In this document: positions 9,208 to 17,831 of the stretch, piece by piece
Numbering within the stretch: position 1 is the stretch's first letter
Layout: each line of letters opens with the position of its first letter
NCBI GenBank assembly: GCA_003140595.1
Contig: PLKG01000128.1
Span: 1-55,140, forward strand
From: Acidimicrobiaceae bacterium
GTDB lineage: Bacteria; Actinomycetota; Acidimicrobiia; Acidimicrobiales; Bog-793
Reading direction: 5' to 3'
Length of the DNA stretch: 55,140 nt
The notes under the pieces: model-generated
The model's database searches: none
What the model was told of the DNA's origin: nothing
Seen by the model: the letters and a program-made list of their open reading frames with translations, nothing else
Made by a program: the position numbers and the translations under genes

Positions 9208-9395
9208 CAGCCAACACCCCAATCGGTTCATCAACGAGAATGGGCATCCGATCCGTCACGAACATCACGATCAGAGCGGAAGGTCAGAGCAGGTCGCGCC
9301 AGACAACCTGAAGCTTGCCACGCCGGAGCGGCTCGACTCCTATTGCGAAACAGGACATGCTCTGATGTGCCACGCAGCCGGAACGGAGATTGAAC

Positions 9396-10457
9396 ATGCG
9401 TCCTCTTGATCGAGTCCGAGGCGTCGTTGCGGGCGAGCAGGTCGATCACCTGCCCGCCCAGCCGATGCTGATGATGTTCGCCGCCCGGCACGCCGGGATC
9501 GCTTATGTCGACTACACGCGAGACGGCATGAAACTTGCCGAAAGCCAGCTCAAAGTCGTCAGGGACTTCGGTGTCGACTGCGTCTTGATGTGCTCGGACC
9601 CGGCGCGTGAGGTGATCGACATCGCCGGCGACGACAGCGTCAGGTGGCTCGAGGACCAGGGCCCGGTGATCCTCGAGGAGCGGGCGGCCCTGCTCGACAA
9701 GTCTCGCTTGAGCGAGTTCAAGGTGCCGGACCCGCACCGCGACGGACGCATGTGCGACCGGGTGCGGTCGATCGAGATCTGCTGGCGAGAGCTGGGCGGT
9801 GACACTTCGATCGTCGGTTGGGTCGAAGGGCCTTTGGCCCTCTCCCAGGAACTGCGAGGTCTCAACAGGATCATGACCGACATCGTGGACGACCCGACCT
9901 TCGTCCGCGACCTCATGGACTTCGCCTCGGAGGTGGCGATCGTCTACGCGTCGGCGCAAATCGACGCTGGCGCCGACACGATCGGCATGAGCGACGCGGC
10001 GGCCAGCATGGTGGGGCCAAGACATTACGCCGACCTTGTCCTGCCGTGGCAACGACGCGTCCTGCAATCGATCCGCTCGGCTCACCCCACAGTCCTTCTT
10101 CGCCAGCACATGTGCGGAAACGTTGCCCGTCTCATCCCTCAAATGGCGACCTTGCCGGTCGACATCTACGAACTGGACTTCCCTACGAACCTGGCGGCGG
10201 CGAGAGCCGCTCTCGGCCCCGATCGTGTCATCCTGGGAAATGTCTCGACGGTCACCGACATGCTGAGCGGGACGCCCGAAAGCGTCGAGGCAGCCGCCAG
10301 AAGATGCCACGAGACCTGCGGTGCATATCACATCGTGGGTGCCGGATGCGAGGTTTCCCCGCTGAGTCCGCCGGAGAATCTCCGGGCCATGATCCGCTAT
10401 GCGTGCGAGCACGAGCCCGGGTCGTTCGCAGCTGCAACGCCTCCGACTGGCACGTGA
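9396..10457 (+). CDS. URO-D/MtaA-CmuA family protein (methyltransferase-like)
   Basis: The 353-residue TIM-barrel protein belongs to the uroporphyrinogen decarboxylase superfamily. It carries the zinc-binding pattern of methylcobamide:CoM methyltransferase-type members rather than heme enzymes: His238-x-Cys240 in QHMCGN and Cys316 in GAGCEVSP. Such proteins move methyl groups between a corrinoid and a thiol or other acceptor. No corrinoid-binding protein is adjacent, so the partner is unknown. The start is ATG 9396, with GGAG seven bases upstream. Heme biosynthesis (HemE) is unlikely because no hem genes adjoin it and the zinc cysteines are not a HemE feature. Confidence 0.8.
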   Translation: MRPLDRVRGVVAGEQVDHLPAQPMLMMFAARHAGIAYVDYTRDGMKLAESQLKVVRDFGVDCVLMCSDPAREVIDIAGDDSVRWLEDQGPVILEERAALLDKSRLSEFKVPDPHRDGRMCDRVRSIEICWRELGGDTSIVGWVEGPLALSQELRGLNRIMTDIVDDPTFVRDLMDFASEVAIVYASAQIDAGADTIGMSDAAASMVGPRHYADLVLPWQRRVLQSIRSAHPTVLLRQHMCGNVARLIPQMATLPVDIYELDFPTNLAAARAALGPDRVILGNVSTVTDMLSGTPESVEAAARRCHETCGAYHIVGAGCEVSPLSPPENLRAMIRYACEHEPGSFAAATPPTGT

Positions 10458-10625
10458 ACCGTAGAGTGCGGCCCTTCCGCTGAGCCAATGGATCGACGGG
10501 GCGGCCGCCGCTCAATGCCTGACCGACATCGAATCCGGCCAGCGAGCCTCACTGTCTCACTCCCGGGCAAACCCTCGCTCGGAGGTTCGAAGACGGCCTC
10601 GAACTGGTAGCCCACAGGTCTGTGA

Positions 10626-11258
10626 CTAGGCGCCGGCGGCCTCCGACACGGCTACCAAGGCGATGGTGAGCATGGCGCAACCTGCGTCCGGATGCCCCTT
10701 TGCGCGATCGGGCACCCAGCTCGCCCTCCCGATCCTCGGCTCCATCGCGGCCGTGGCATCGGTGGCCGCGCCGGCCGCGTCTGCGGCAACCCGAAGAGCT
10801 TCCGCCAGGTTCAGGCCCGCGGCGGCGGAATCAGCCAGGCTTGTGCAGACGGCTTGTAGGCCGTCCACTATGGTCCGGTCGCCGACAGCCGCCTTGCCCC
10901 GAGCCTGGACGCCTTCTTGGGCAGCCTCGAAGGCGCCGGCCAGGATCTTGACGACATCTCCCGCGGGTTGCCCCACCACCTTGGCGGCGCGCAGGAAGCC
11001 TGTCGCAACCAAGGTCCCGCTCGTCGAAGGCGCGCGGCGCGCTATCGCCGCACCGCACGCGGCGAGCAGCTTCTCTGGCTTAGCCTCCTGATTGTCGGCG
11101 AGGACCTCCTTGAGTGCTCGAGCGGCCTCGGACATGGTGATCCCGAGATCGCCGTCGCCTGCAAATCCGTCCAGACGGTTCAGCTCGGCCGTGGCCGATG
11201 CCACAGCGTCTGCTGCCGACTCCAACAACGCGGCGAGCCCACCGCGCGGAGGACTCAC
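10626..11258 (-). CDS. dhaL: Dihydroxyacetone kinase ADP-binding subunit
   Basis: DhaL carries the nucleotide and hands its phosphate to dihydroxyacetone held on DhaK. The 210-residue helical protein has the Mg-binding GDGDLG at residues 34-39 and the late MEPRIGRASW and HPDAGC motifs. The start is a GTG at 11258 in a GTGA overlap with the dhaK stop and with GGGAGG upstream, so the two subunits are coupled. No DhaM/PTS gene is in the window, so it may work directly with ATP, as in the fused enzymes, or depend on a distant DhaM. It is the last gene of the minus-strand FGGY-dhaK-dhaL operon. Confidence 0.9.
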   Translation of the reverse strand: MSPPRGGLAALLESAADAVASATAELNRLDGFAGDGDLGITMSEAARALKEVLADNQEAKPEKLLAACGAAIARRAPSTSGTLVATGFLRAAKVVGQPAGDVVKILAGAFEAAQEGVQARGKAAVGDRTIVDGLQAVCTSLADSAAAGLNLAEALRVAADAAGAATDATAAMEPRIGRASWVPDRAKGHPDAGCAMLTIALVAVSEAAGA

Positions 11259-12286
11259 CTGCTGCCCGCCTCCCGCGAATGCTGGCTGCCCCTCCTGATG
11301 ACGAAGGGAGACTCGCACGGAGCGTCCAGAAGCCTGGTCAACTCGTCGTCCAGCCGCAACAGCGACACGGACGCGCCCGCCATCTCCAGCGAGGTCGCAT
11401 ACTCGCCCACCCAGGTCCTCCGCACGGCGATCCCAGAGGCGTCGAGTATCTCCCGGACCGATTTGAAGAGTATGTAGAGCTCCTCTTTGGGGGTTGCCCC
11501 GAGACCGTTGACCAGTACCGCAACCTCGTCGCCACGCCGGTAGGGAAGGTCTTCGATTATGTGGGCGAGGAGCTGTTCGGCGATCTTCTCAGCGGGTTCG
11601 AGCTCTCCTCTTCGCACGCCGGGCTCGCCGTGGATCCCCATGCCGATCTCCATCTCCCCTTCCGGCAGTTCGAATGTGGGATGACCAGCTGCAGGCAACA
11701 CACACGACGAGAGAGCCACGCCCATGGAACGCAGCCCGGCACAGGCGGCGTTGGTACTGGCCACCACCTCGGCGAGCGAAGCACCCTCTTCTGCCCGAGC
11801 GCCCGCCACCTTGTACAACAAGGCGATGCCGGCGATTCCCCGCCGGCGCGACTCTGATCCCCTCGGGGCGGAGGCAACGTCATCGGCTCCGAGCACAGTG
11901 GCGATCTCGATCCCCTCCGCCCCGGCCAGCTCGGCGGCGAAGTCGAAATTCATCACGTCACCTGAGTAGTTGCCATACAGATACAGCACGCCCGCGTCGC
12001 CGTGGACCTCCCTGGTCGCATCCAGGATCTGCTCTGCGCTTGGCGAAGCAAAGACGTTGCCGACGGCGACGCCGTCCGCCAACCCGAAACCCACATATCC
12101 CAGGAAAACGGGGAGGTGTCCGGAACCTCCGCCGGTCACGATCCCCACCTTGTGCGGCCGGGGTGCATCGGCACGGACAATGACACGGGGATCCCTCGTT
12201 CGGCGCAGGTCCTCCGGGTGGGCTAGGAGCACGCCGTCGAGCATCTCGTCCACGAAGGCGCTCGGGTCGTTGATGATCTTCTGCAT
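11255..12286 (-). CDS. dhaK: Dihydroxyacetone kinase substrate-binding subunit
   Basis: The 343-residue protein has the DhaK features: GGGSGH at residues 52-57, NYSGDVMNF at 106-114, and the His that forms the covalent hemiaminal with dihydroxyacetone (His219 in GMGIHGEPG). With DhaL it makes dihydroxyacetone phosphate for glycolysis. DhaK relatives also phosphorylate L- or D-erythrulose, so a tetrulose substrate cannot be excluded. The start is ATG 12286, 10 bases after the FGGY kinase stop. Location inside a sugar-import cluster suggests that DHA or a related ketose arises from the imported sugar. Confidence 0.92.
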   Translation of the reverse strand: MQKIINDPSAFVDEMLDGVLLAHPEDLRRTRDPRVIVRADAPRPHKVGIVTGGGSGHLPVFLGYVGFGLADGVAVGNVFASPSAEQILDATREVHGDAGVLYLYGNYSGDVMNFDFAAELAGAEGIEIATVLGADDVASAPRGSESRRRGIAGIALLYKVAGARAEEGASLAEVVASTNAACAGLRSMGVALSSCVLPAAGHPTFELPEGEMEIGMGIHGEPGVRRGELEPAEKIAEQLLAHIIEDLPYRRGDEVAVLVNGLGATPKEELYILFKSVREILDASGIAVRRTWVGEYATSLEMAGASVSLLRLDDELTRLLDAPCESPFVIRRGSQHSREAGSR

Positions 12287-12296
12287 GGGCACCGGT

Positions 12297-13652
12297 CTAG
12301 TCCTCCTGAGGCTCCACCGGCTGAGGAAAAGCCTCTGGTCCGTCAAAGATCCCAGCGGCGACTCCGCCGAACAGCGCGGCACCGCGCGCTCCAGCTTCGG
12401 CCAGTGCAGGCCACCTCACCTGACCGAACATCTGCCTCTTGCGCTCTCGCAAACCCGCGCAGTGGGCCCAACCACCGGTGAGGACTACTTCCTCAATAGG
12501 CCCGCCGATCGATTCCATGCTCTGCACAAGGCGGGCAGCGCCGTCATTCATCGCGTCCAGGGCAGCGCTCCACAAAGCGGCCGGGGATGCTCCCGTCCCG
12601 ATGCCCACGATGGACGGATCCGAGTACGGGTGCTCCTGTACTAGGCGCAGCGGGCCAGCTGGAACTCCCCAGGCCTGGCGGTCCAAAGCGGCGAGGGGCT
12701 CTCCGCTGTCCACACCGAGCAAAGCGAGAACCCGGTCCAGCACGTAACCGAGCATCTGGCCCCCAAGGACGGCGTATTGTCCCGGCAGCGTATGCCAGCC
12801 GGCGCTCAGACCTAGCTCGATCACCTGCCTGAGCACCGGCCCCGTGAGCGGTTCTACCGCTCTGACCATCCCCTCGGCGGTACCACAAGAGTCGAGCAAC
12901 TGCCCCGGCCTGGTCGCCCCAGAGCCGGCGGCAACACAGAGGTGGTCGTGGCCGGCGGAGGCTAGAGCAGCTCCTCTCAACCGAGCGGGAACGACCCCAC
13001 TTGCCGTGCCCACCCGCTGCCCCGCGGCTACGACCGGCGGGAACAGCCCTGACGGGGCTCCCACGAGTTGCAGGGCGTCGGTCCACCAGCTCCGTTCGGC
13101 GAGGGAGAGGACGCCGGTTCTCGAGGCCAGGGAGGCTTCGGCGACCTGCTCGGCGCCGAGCCGGTGAAGCACCCAGTCCGCGACGTTGAGCGCCCGGACA
13201 AACCGGGGTGCACCGTGGCGGTGAAGCCACGCCAGCTTGCTGAGGGTACACATCGAGGACACAGGCAGGCCGGTGCGTTCGGTAAAGGCGTCCCGGCCGA
13301 GCTCGCCCGCAAGCTCCTCAGCCTCTTCGGCGCCGCGGGTGTCGTGCCAAGCAATCGAGGCCGTGGCCGGCTTTCCGTCGGTGCCGAGAAGGACCACGGT
13401 CTCAGCCATGCTGGTGACGCCCACAGCGACGACTCTTCCCTCCGGCGCTGCCTCGAGCGCCGCGTCCAAGGCACTCATCGCTGCATCAAACAGGTCTGCT
13501 GGATCGACCTCGGCGCCGGTGGGAACTGGCCGCCAGGGGGTGGGGGCTTTGCCCCTTGAGAGCTCCGTGCCGTCAAGGCCCAGAACGGCCGCCTTGGTCA
13601 TTGTCGTTCCCAGGTCAATCCCGACGAGAAACTCAGGAAACGTCCTTGACAT
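12297..13652 (-). CDS. FGGY-family carbohydrate kinase
   Basis: The 451-residue protein has the N-terminal ATPase phosphate loop GIDLGTTMTK, the AWHDTRG sugar-binding segment and the C-terminal adenosine motif VLTGGWAHC. FGGY kinases phosphorylate pentuloses, glycerol, erythritol, hexuloses or the AI-2 precursor. It is the first gene of the minus-strand operon with dhaK and dhaL, and is divergent from a ribose-type importer only 52 bases away, so it most likely phosphorylates the imported sugar. The start is ATG 13652. Xylulose, ribulose, erythritol or autoinducer-2 are all possible; I see nothing that decides. Confidence 0.88.
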   Translation of the reverse strand: MSRTFPEFLVGIDLGTTMTKAAVLGLDGTELSRGKAPTPWRPVPTGAEVDPADLFDAAMSALDAALEAAPEGRVVAVGVTSMAETVVLLGTDGKPATASIAWHDTRGAEEAEELAGELGRDAFTERTGLPVSSMCTLSKLAWLHRHGAPRFVRALNVADWVLHRLGAEQVAEASLASRTGVLSLAERSWWTDALQLVGAPSGLFPPVVAAGQRVGTASGVVPARLRGAALASAGHDHLCVAAGSGATRPGQLLDSCGTAEGMVRAVEPLTGPVLRQVIELGLSAGWHTLPGQYAVLGGQMLGYVLDRVLALLGVDSGEPLAALDRQAWGVPAGPLRLVQEHPYSDPSIVGIGTGASPAALWSAALDAMNDGAARLVQSMESIGGPIEEVVLTGGWAHCAGLRERKRQMFGQVRWPALAEAGARGAALFGGVAAGIFDGPEAFPQPVEPQED

Positions 13653-13673
13653 CGTTGGCGAAACCTGCAAAGT

Positions 13674-13690
13674 TGCGAAATGTTTACGCA
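13674..13690. promoter_or_regulatory. Palindromic operator candidate between divergent sugar operons
   Basis: TGCGAAATGTTTACGCA is a 17-base interrupted palindrome (six of eight pairs match around the central G). It occupies the middle of the 52-base divergent gap between the FGGY kinase and the ABC importer. A single repressor bound here could control both arms. The half-site resembles LacI/DeoR-type operators, but no regulator gene is present in the cluster. Confidence 0.42.
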
Positions 13691-13704
13691 CGGGAGAAGA
13701 GTGC

Positions 13705-14523
13705 ATGAGCTTCACTGATGGTGTGATCCCAGATAGCGATGCTTCCGAGGCTGAGGCGCCACCGGTCATCGCGGTGAAGGGCATCGCCAAGCACTTCGGC
13801 AGCATACAAGCGCTTCGAAGCGTGGACCTCGACGTTCGCAAGGGGGAAGTCGTAGGCCTGATCGGTGACAACGGAGCCGGCAAGTCGACCCTCGTGAACA
13901 TCCTCTCCGGGGCCCTACAGCCGAACGCCGGCACGATCCTCCTGGACGGCAAGCCGGTGACGTTCGCCTCCTCCCTGGAAGCCCGTCGCGCAGGCATAGA
14001 GACCGTCTACCAGGACCTGTCACTCGCGCCAGACCTGAATGTGTGGCAGAACATCTTCCTCGGCCGCGAGAAGACCGTGAAGGGACCTCTCCGATACATG
14101 GGCTGGCTCGACCGCCGTGCGATGACCCGGGAGGCCGAGATAGATCTCGAGCGCACCCACATCCGCATCGGCTCGGTGACCTCTCTGGCCGGACGGCTCT
14201 CCGGCGGCCAGCGCCAGGCCATCGCTGTAGGGCGGGCGGTCTCCTGGGGATCGCGGGTTCTCCTCATGGACGAGCCCACCGCCGCCCTCGGAGTCGAGCA
14301 GCAGGAGACGGTGGGCGAGCTGGTCCGTTCGGTGTCAGAGCACGGAGTGCCCGTCCTGCTGATCACCCACAACCTGCCCCAGGTGCACAGACTTGCCGAC
14401 AGGGTCGCTGTGCTGTTCCACGGACACGTGGTGGCCGACCTCCGATGCTCGGAGGTGACCGTGGACGACATGGTGAGCTGGATCACCGGTGCGGCCCTGG
14501 GAACCCAACGCCATGCTGGTTAA
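13705..14523 (+). CDS. Sugar ABC importer ATPase (ribose/fructose type)
   Basis: The 272-residue single-cassette ATPase has Walker A GDNGAGKST at residues 54-62, signature LSGGQ at 165-169, and Walker B VLLMDEPTA at 185-193. It is the single-domain form (like FrcA) rather than the double-cassette RbsA. It powers the permease encoded next. The start is ATG 13705 with a GGGAG site 8-12 bases upstream. It heads the plus-strand operon of ATPase, permease and binding protein. Confidence 0.92.
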   Translation: MSFTDGVIPDSDASEAEAPPVIAVKGIAKHFGSIQALRSVDLDVRKGEVVGLIGDNGAGKSTLVNILSGALQPNAGTILLDGKPVTFASSLEARRAGIETVYQDLSLAPDLNVWQNIFLGREKTVKGPLRYMGWLDRRAMTREAEIDLERTHIRIGSVTSLAGRLSGGQRQAIAVGRAVSWGSRVLLMDEPTAALGVEQQETVGELVRSVSEHGVPVLLITHNLPQVHRLADRVAVLFHGHVVADLRCSEVTVDDMVSWITGAALGTQRHAG

Positions 14524-14555
14524 AGAGCTGAGAGGCCGGAGACAGGTAGAGACTC

Positions 14556-15623
14556 ATGTCCATTAGGTTGCCGTCCGCCTTGACCCCCGAAGGGACTGTG
14601 ACCGATGGTTCCGGCCCGGACGGAGAGGAAACCAAGCGCTCAGCGGTGCTCGAAGCCGTGGACCGCTTCGGGGACTACTGGATGCTGGGCGTGTTCGTCA
14701 TCATGGTCCTGGTTTTCGGGTTCCTCTCACCGTCCCACGACCTGTTCACCCGAGCCAGCTGGCTGAACATCTCCCAGTACGCCGTGGAGTTCCTGCTACT
14801 TGCCATCGGTCAGACCTTCGTGATCATCACCGGCGGAATCGACCTGTCCGACGGGGCCGTGCTCGGCTTCACGGGCATGGTCTCAGGCGTAGTCATGCAG
14901 AGCCTTCTCAATGCGCATACGAACGTCACGCTCACGACCGTGGCCGGTTTCGCGACCGCCCTGCTGCTGGGCGCTGTCATCGGCTTCGTCAACGGATACC
15001 TCATCACCCGGCTCAAGCTGCCTCCGTTCATCGTCACGCTGGGCACCCTCACCGCCATCGGAGCGGGGGCGACGCCGTTGATCAACGGTGGCAACGAGGT
15101 CATCAACCTTCCGTCCCAGATCGGCACGATCGGCCAGACCCTGATCGGAGGCTGGATCTACGTCCCGGTGCTGGTGGCGGGACTGAGCTGTATTTTCATG
15201 GGACTCGTCCTACACCGCACCCGTTTTGGGTTGCGTACCTATGCCATAGGCAGCAACGGCATGGGGGCACGACGCGCGGGCATAGGCGTTGACAACCACC
15301 TGGTGCGGGTCTACACGATTTCCGGACTGTTGGCCGGCCTGGCGGGGATGATGGTCATGGCCAACTTCACCGACGCCTCGCCGCTGGCCGGTCAGAACGA
15401 TGAGCTCAACGCCATCGCCGCTGTCGTCATCGGCGGCGCCAGCCTCTTCGGAGGGCGGGGCCACATGCTCGGCACAGTGGTAGGGACCTTCATCATCGCC
15501 CTTTTGGTAACCGGTCTTGTGCTTGTGGGCGTCAGCGGCAGCTGGCAAGAAGTGGCCACCGGTGTCATCGTGGTCGCCGCCGTCGCGGGCGACCAGGTGC
15601 GCCTGCGGTTGGCGGAGCGCTGA
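14556..15623 (+). CDS. Sugar ABC importer permease (RbsC family)
   Basis: The 355-residue membrane protein has a hydrophilic N-terminal extension of about 45 residues followed by 8-10 hydrophobic segments. The RbsC/XylH family motifs are visible: TGGIDLSDGAVLG in the first third, GFVNGYLITRLKLPPFIVTLG, and NAIAAVVIGGASLFGG near the end. It forms the membrane channel for the ATPase encoded 32 bases upstream and receives sugar from the binding protein encoded 50 bases downstream. The preferred substrate (pentose, hexose or polyol) is not deducible. Confidence 0.92.
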   Translation: MSIRLPSALTPEGTVTDGSGPDGEETKRSAVLEAVDRFGDYWMLGVFVIMVLVFGFLSPSHDLFTRASWLNISQYAVEFLLLAIGQTFVIITGGIDLSDGAVLGFTGMVSGVVMQSLLNAHTNVTLTTVAGFATALLLGAVIGFVNGYLITRLKLPPFIVTLGTLTAIGAGATPLINGGNEVINLPSQIGTIGQTLIGGWIYVPVLVAGLSCIFMGLVLHRTRFGLRTYAIGSNGMGARRAGIGVDNHLVRVYTISGLLAGLAGMMVMANFTDASPLAGQNDELNAIAAVVIGGASLFGGRGHMLGTVVGTFIIALLVTGLVLVGVSGSWQEVATGVIVVAAVAGDQVRLRLAER

Positions 15624-15673
15624 GCCACGAAGATGTCCGGATTCCGCACACAGCAAACAGAAAAGGAGGAAGC

Positions 15674-16684
15674 ATGACCCACAGACGTTGGTTCAATGGC
15701 CTACGGTCGCGTGCTGCCATTGGGGTGGCGGTGTTCGGCCTTGTGGCCGGCATGACGCTCGCCACGGCAGGCACGGGGGCAGCGACAGCTGGTGCCGCGA
15801 CCAAGTACACGATCACCTTGATCCCTGGCCTGACCACGGACCCCTTCTACATCACGATGCACTACGGCGCGATTCAAGAGGCGAAGAAACTTGGAGTGAA
15901 CCTCAACTGGGCCGGCGCCACCACCTGGAGCCTGGAACTCCAGGTCCCAGTGGTCAAGTCGGTACTGGCAAGCAAGCCCAACGCCCTTCTCATCGCTCCG
16001 ACTGATGACGTGGCCCTGTTCAACCCGATCGACCAGTTCGTGAAGGCCGGGATCCCGGTGATCGCGGTGGACACGACCCTCAAGAACACGTCGATACTGG
16101 CCTCGGCTATCAGCTCGGACAACTACCAGGGCGGCGAGGCTGCTGCTGACGCGATCGCGAAGCTTTCCCACGACAAGGGGCAAGTGGCGATCATCAACGT
16201 CGAAAAGGGCGTCTCCACCACCGACCTGCGCCAGTCCGGGTTCCTCTGGGAGATGAAGAAGTACACCAACATGAAGGTGGTCGCCGCGGACTACGACCAG
16301 GACAGCCCGACTACTGCAGAGACCCTGGCGAGGGGCCTCATCCTTTCGCACCCGGGACTCGTGGGTATCTTCGGCACCAACCTGTACTCGGCTGAGGGCG
16401 CCGCTAAGGGTGTCGACGCCGCTGGGGCAAAGGGCAAGGTCTTCGTGGCCGGCTACGACGCCGAGCCCGCCGAAGTCACCCTTCTCAAGCAGGGCGTCAT
16501 CAACATTCTGGTCATTCAGAACCCGGCCGAGGAAGGGTCTTTGGCCGTCCAGTACGCCTACGACTTCCTCACCGGTCACAAGTCCATGATCAAGCACTCG
16601 GTGTACCTGCCGAACGTGGTCGCCACGACCGCCAACGCCGGCAACCCGATGGTCTCCGCGTACTACTACAAGACCTCCGCATAA
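15674..16684 (+). CDS. Periplasmic-binding-type sugar-binding protein
   Basis: A near-ideal ribosome site (AAGGAGG, four bases before ATG) indicates high expression, as usual for binding proteins. The 336-residue protein has an N-terminal signal segment (residues ~13-41). It then has the two-lobed type 1 binding fold: ITLIPGLTTDPFY, LIAPTD, VDTTL, GIFGTN and VAGYDAEP are typical of ribose/xylose/AI-2 binders. There is no lipobox cysteine, so membrane anchoring would be through an uncleaved signal. It completes the importer operon and is followed by a strong terminator. Confidence 0.92.
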   Translation: MTHRRWFNGLRSRAAIGVAVFGLVAGMTLATAGTGAATAGAATKYTITLIPGLTTDPFYITMHYGAIQEAKKLGVNLNWAGATTWSLELQVPVVKSVLASKPNALLIAPTDDVALFNPIDQFVKAGIPVIAVDTTLKNTSILASAISSDNYQGGEAAADAIAKLSHDKGQVAIINVEKGVSTTDLRQSGFLWEMKKYTNMKVVAADYDQDSPTTAETLARGLILSHPGLVGIFGTNLYSAEGAAKGVDAAGAKGKVFVAGYDAEPAEVTLLKQGVINILVIQNPAEEGSLAVQYAYDFLTGHKSMIKHSVYLPNVVATTANAGNPMVSAYYYKTSA

Positions 16685-16700
16685 GTTCCAAGGTCTGCCT

Positions 16701-16747
16701 CCCACACCTGGCCGGAGAATGCTCCGGCCGGGTGTGGGATTTTTTTG
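16701..16747 (+). terminator. Strong rho-independent terminator
   Basis: A 17-base-pair stem (arms 16701-16717 and 16722-16738, one G-U pair) with an AATG loop is followed by A and a run of seven T. It ends the importer operon 17 bases after the binding protein stop and separates it from the aldolase gene. It may be partly read through, lowering aldolase expression. Confidence 0.95.
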
Positions 16748-16955
16748 AGCCCTGCACCGAGGTTTCATCCCACATCGCATGACCCCTGCAGCTGCACGCT
16801 TCGGCACACCTGCGACGTCGAAGGAGCCGGGCGTCCGATCCTCGCCATCAAGGCCGGTCCACTTTCCCGACTGCGAAGTCACCGTCGAGCCTCAGCTGGG
16901 CCCGTCCGAGCCGGCGTGCGGCACCGGGTTCTCCGTGTGTGCTAACAAGGCTGCC

Positions 16956-17675
16956 ATGGGCCGTTTACTCAAGTTGAATCGCCTGCTCCCGACCGGGCGC
17001 AAGGCGTTGATCGTCGCCATGGACCAGCCTCGCGTGATACACGTCGCCGCATTGGCCGACCCTGGCCGAGTCCTGCGCAGCCTGCAGCACGCCGATGTCG
17101 ACGCGGTATTGCTTAGTCTTGCGACCGCCAGGCATTTCGAGGGTGATCTCGCCGGCCGGGCCGTGGTGATCAGCGTCAGCCAGGATCACCAGGACCCGCA
17201 ACGGGTAGTGGAGGAGGCAGTGGCTTTCGGAGCTTCTGCGTTGAAGTACGAGGTCTACCCCTACTCCGAGCGCGAAGTCACCACCATGCGTTGCTTAGAA
17301 GCCCTGGCAATTAGTGCCGACCGCTGGAACCTGCCCATCATGGCAGAGGTGGTCCCAGGTGGATTCGACGAGGTCGCCGTTCATACGGCGTCCAACCTCC
17401 GCCAGTCGGTCAGGAGGGCGGCAGAAGCCGGCGCCGACCTCGCGAAGATCCCTCCCCCCACCGAAGGAACACTCGCCGAAGTCACCGAATACGCGTCGAT
17501 ACCTGTCCTGTTGTTGGGCGGTGCTCGGCGAGGCGGTATTGACGAGGTGCTGGAGCGGGTCCGGCAGCTCGGTCCCTTCGTCGATGGTCTGGTGTTCGGT
17601 CGCAACGTCGTGGAGGATCCTGAGCCCGCAACAGTCGTCACTTCGCTCCGGAAGGTTCTCGACTCTCTTCACTAG
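16956..17675 (+). CDS. Class I aldolase of the DeoC/LacD/LsrF family
   Basis: The 239-residue TIM-barrel protein shows the family layout of archaeal-type FBP aldolase, LsrF and LacD: AMDQP (Asp23), SALKYEVYP, the Schiff-base Lys164 in DLAKIPPP, and a phosphate-binding end LLLGGARRGG with FGRNV. It should cleave a phosphorylated ketose or a related keto compound. The start is ATG 16956 with AAGG five bases upstream; a longer form from 16779 would cover the terminator-proximal spacer and looks unlikely. Beside an FGGY kinase and DhaKL, it could split a phosphorylated ketose into dihydroxyacetone (or its phosphate) plus an aldehyde. Confidence 0.8.
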   Translation: MGRLLKLNRLLPTGRKALIVAMDQPRVIHVAALADPGRVLRSLQHADVDAVLLSLATARHFEGDLAGRAVVISVSQDHQDPQRVVEEAVAFGASALKYEVYPYSEREVTTMRCLEALAISADRWNLPIMAEVVPGGFDEVAVHTASNLRQSVRRAAEAGADLAKIPPPTEGTLAEVTEYASIPVLLLGGARRGGIDEVLERVRQLGPFVDGLVFGRNVVEDPEPATVVTSLRKVLDSLH

Positions 17676-17831
17676 CGGTTCAAACTGACTGCAAACGCAC
17701 CAGCAAGAACCGATTCGGGAGTCTCACGACTCAAGAGCTGAATTGAGCCAACGCGGGCCGAGGTTCTCCGTTATCGCCACAGATCATGAGCGATGGGGAG
17801 ACGCAGGCCGGCAAACCTCCCGAAGGTGCTG

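Noticed and set aside
9231-10412. Long antisense open frame (393 codons) opposite the URO-D-family gene
   Set aside because: His/Asp/Arg-rich composition typical of a reverse-frame shadow in GC-rich DNA, with no motifs; the plus-strand gene has a ribosome site and family motifs.
10626-17675. Straight AI-2 (Lsr) uptake system
   Set aside because: Importer, FGGY kinase and LsrF-like aldolase fit, but DhaK/DhaL and the absence of LsrG and LsrR do not; left as one option only.
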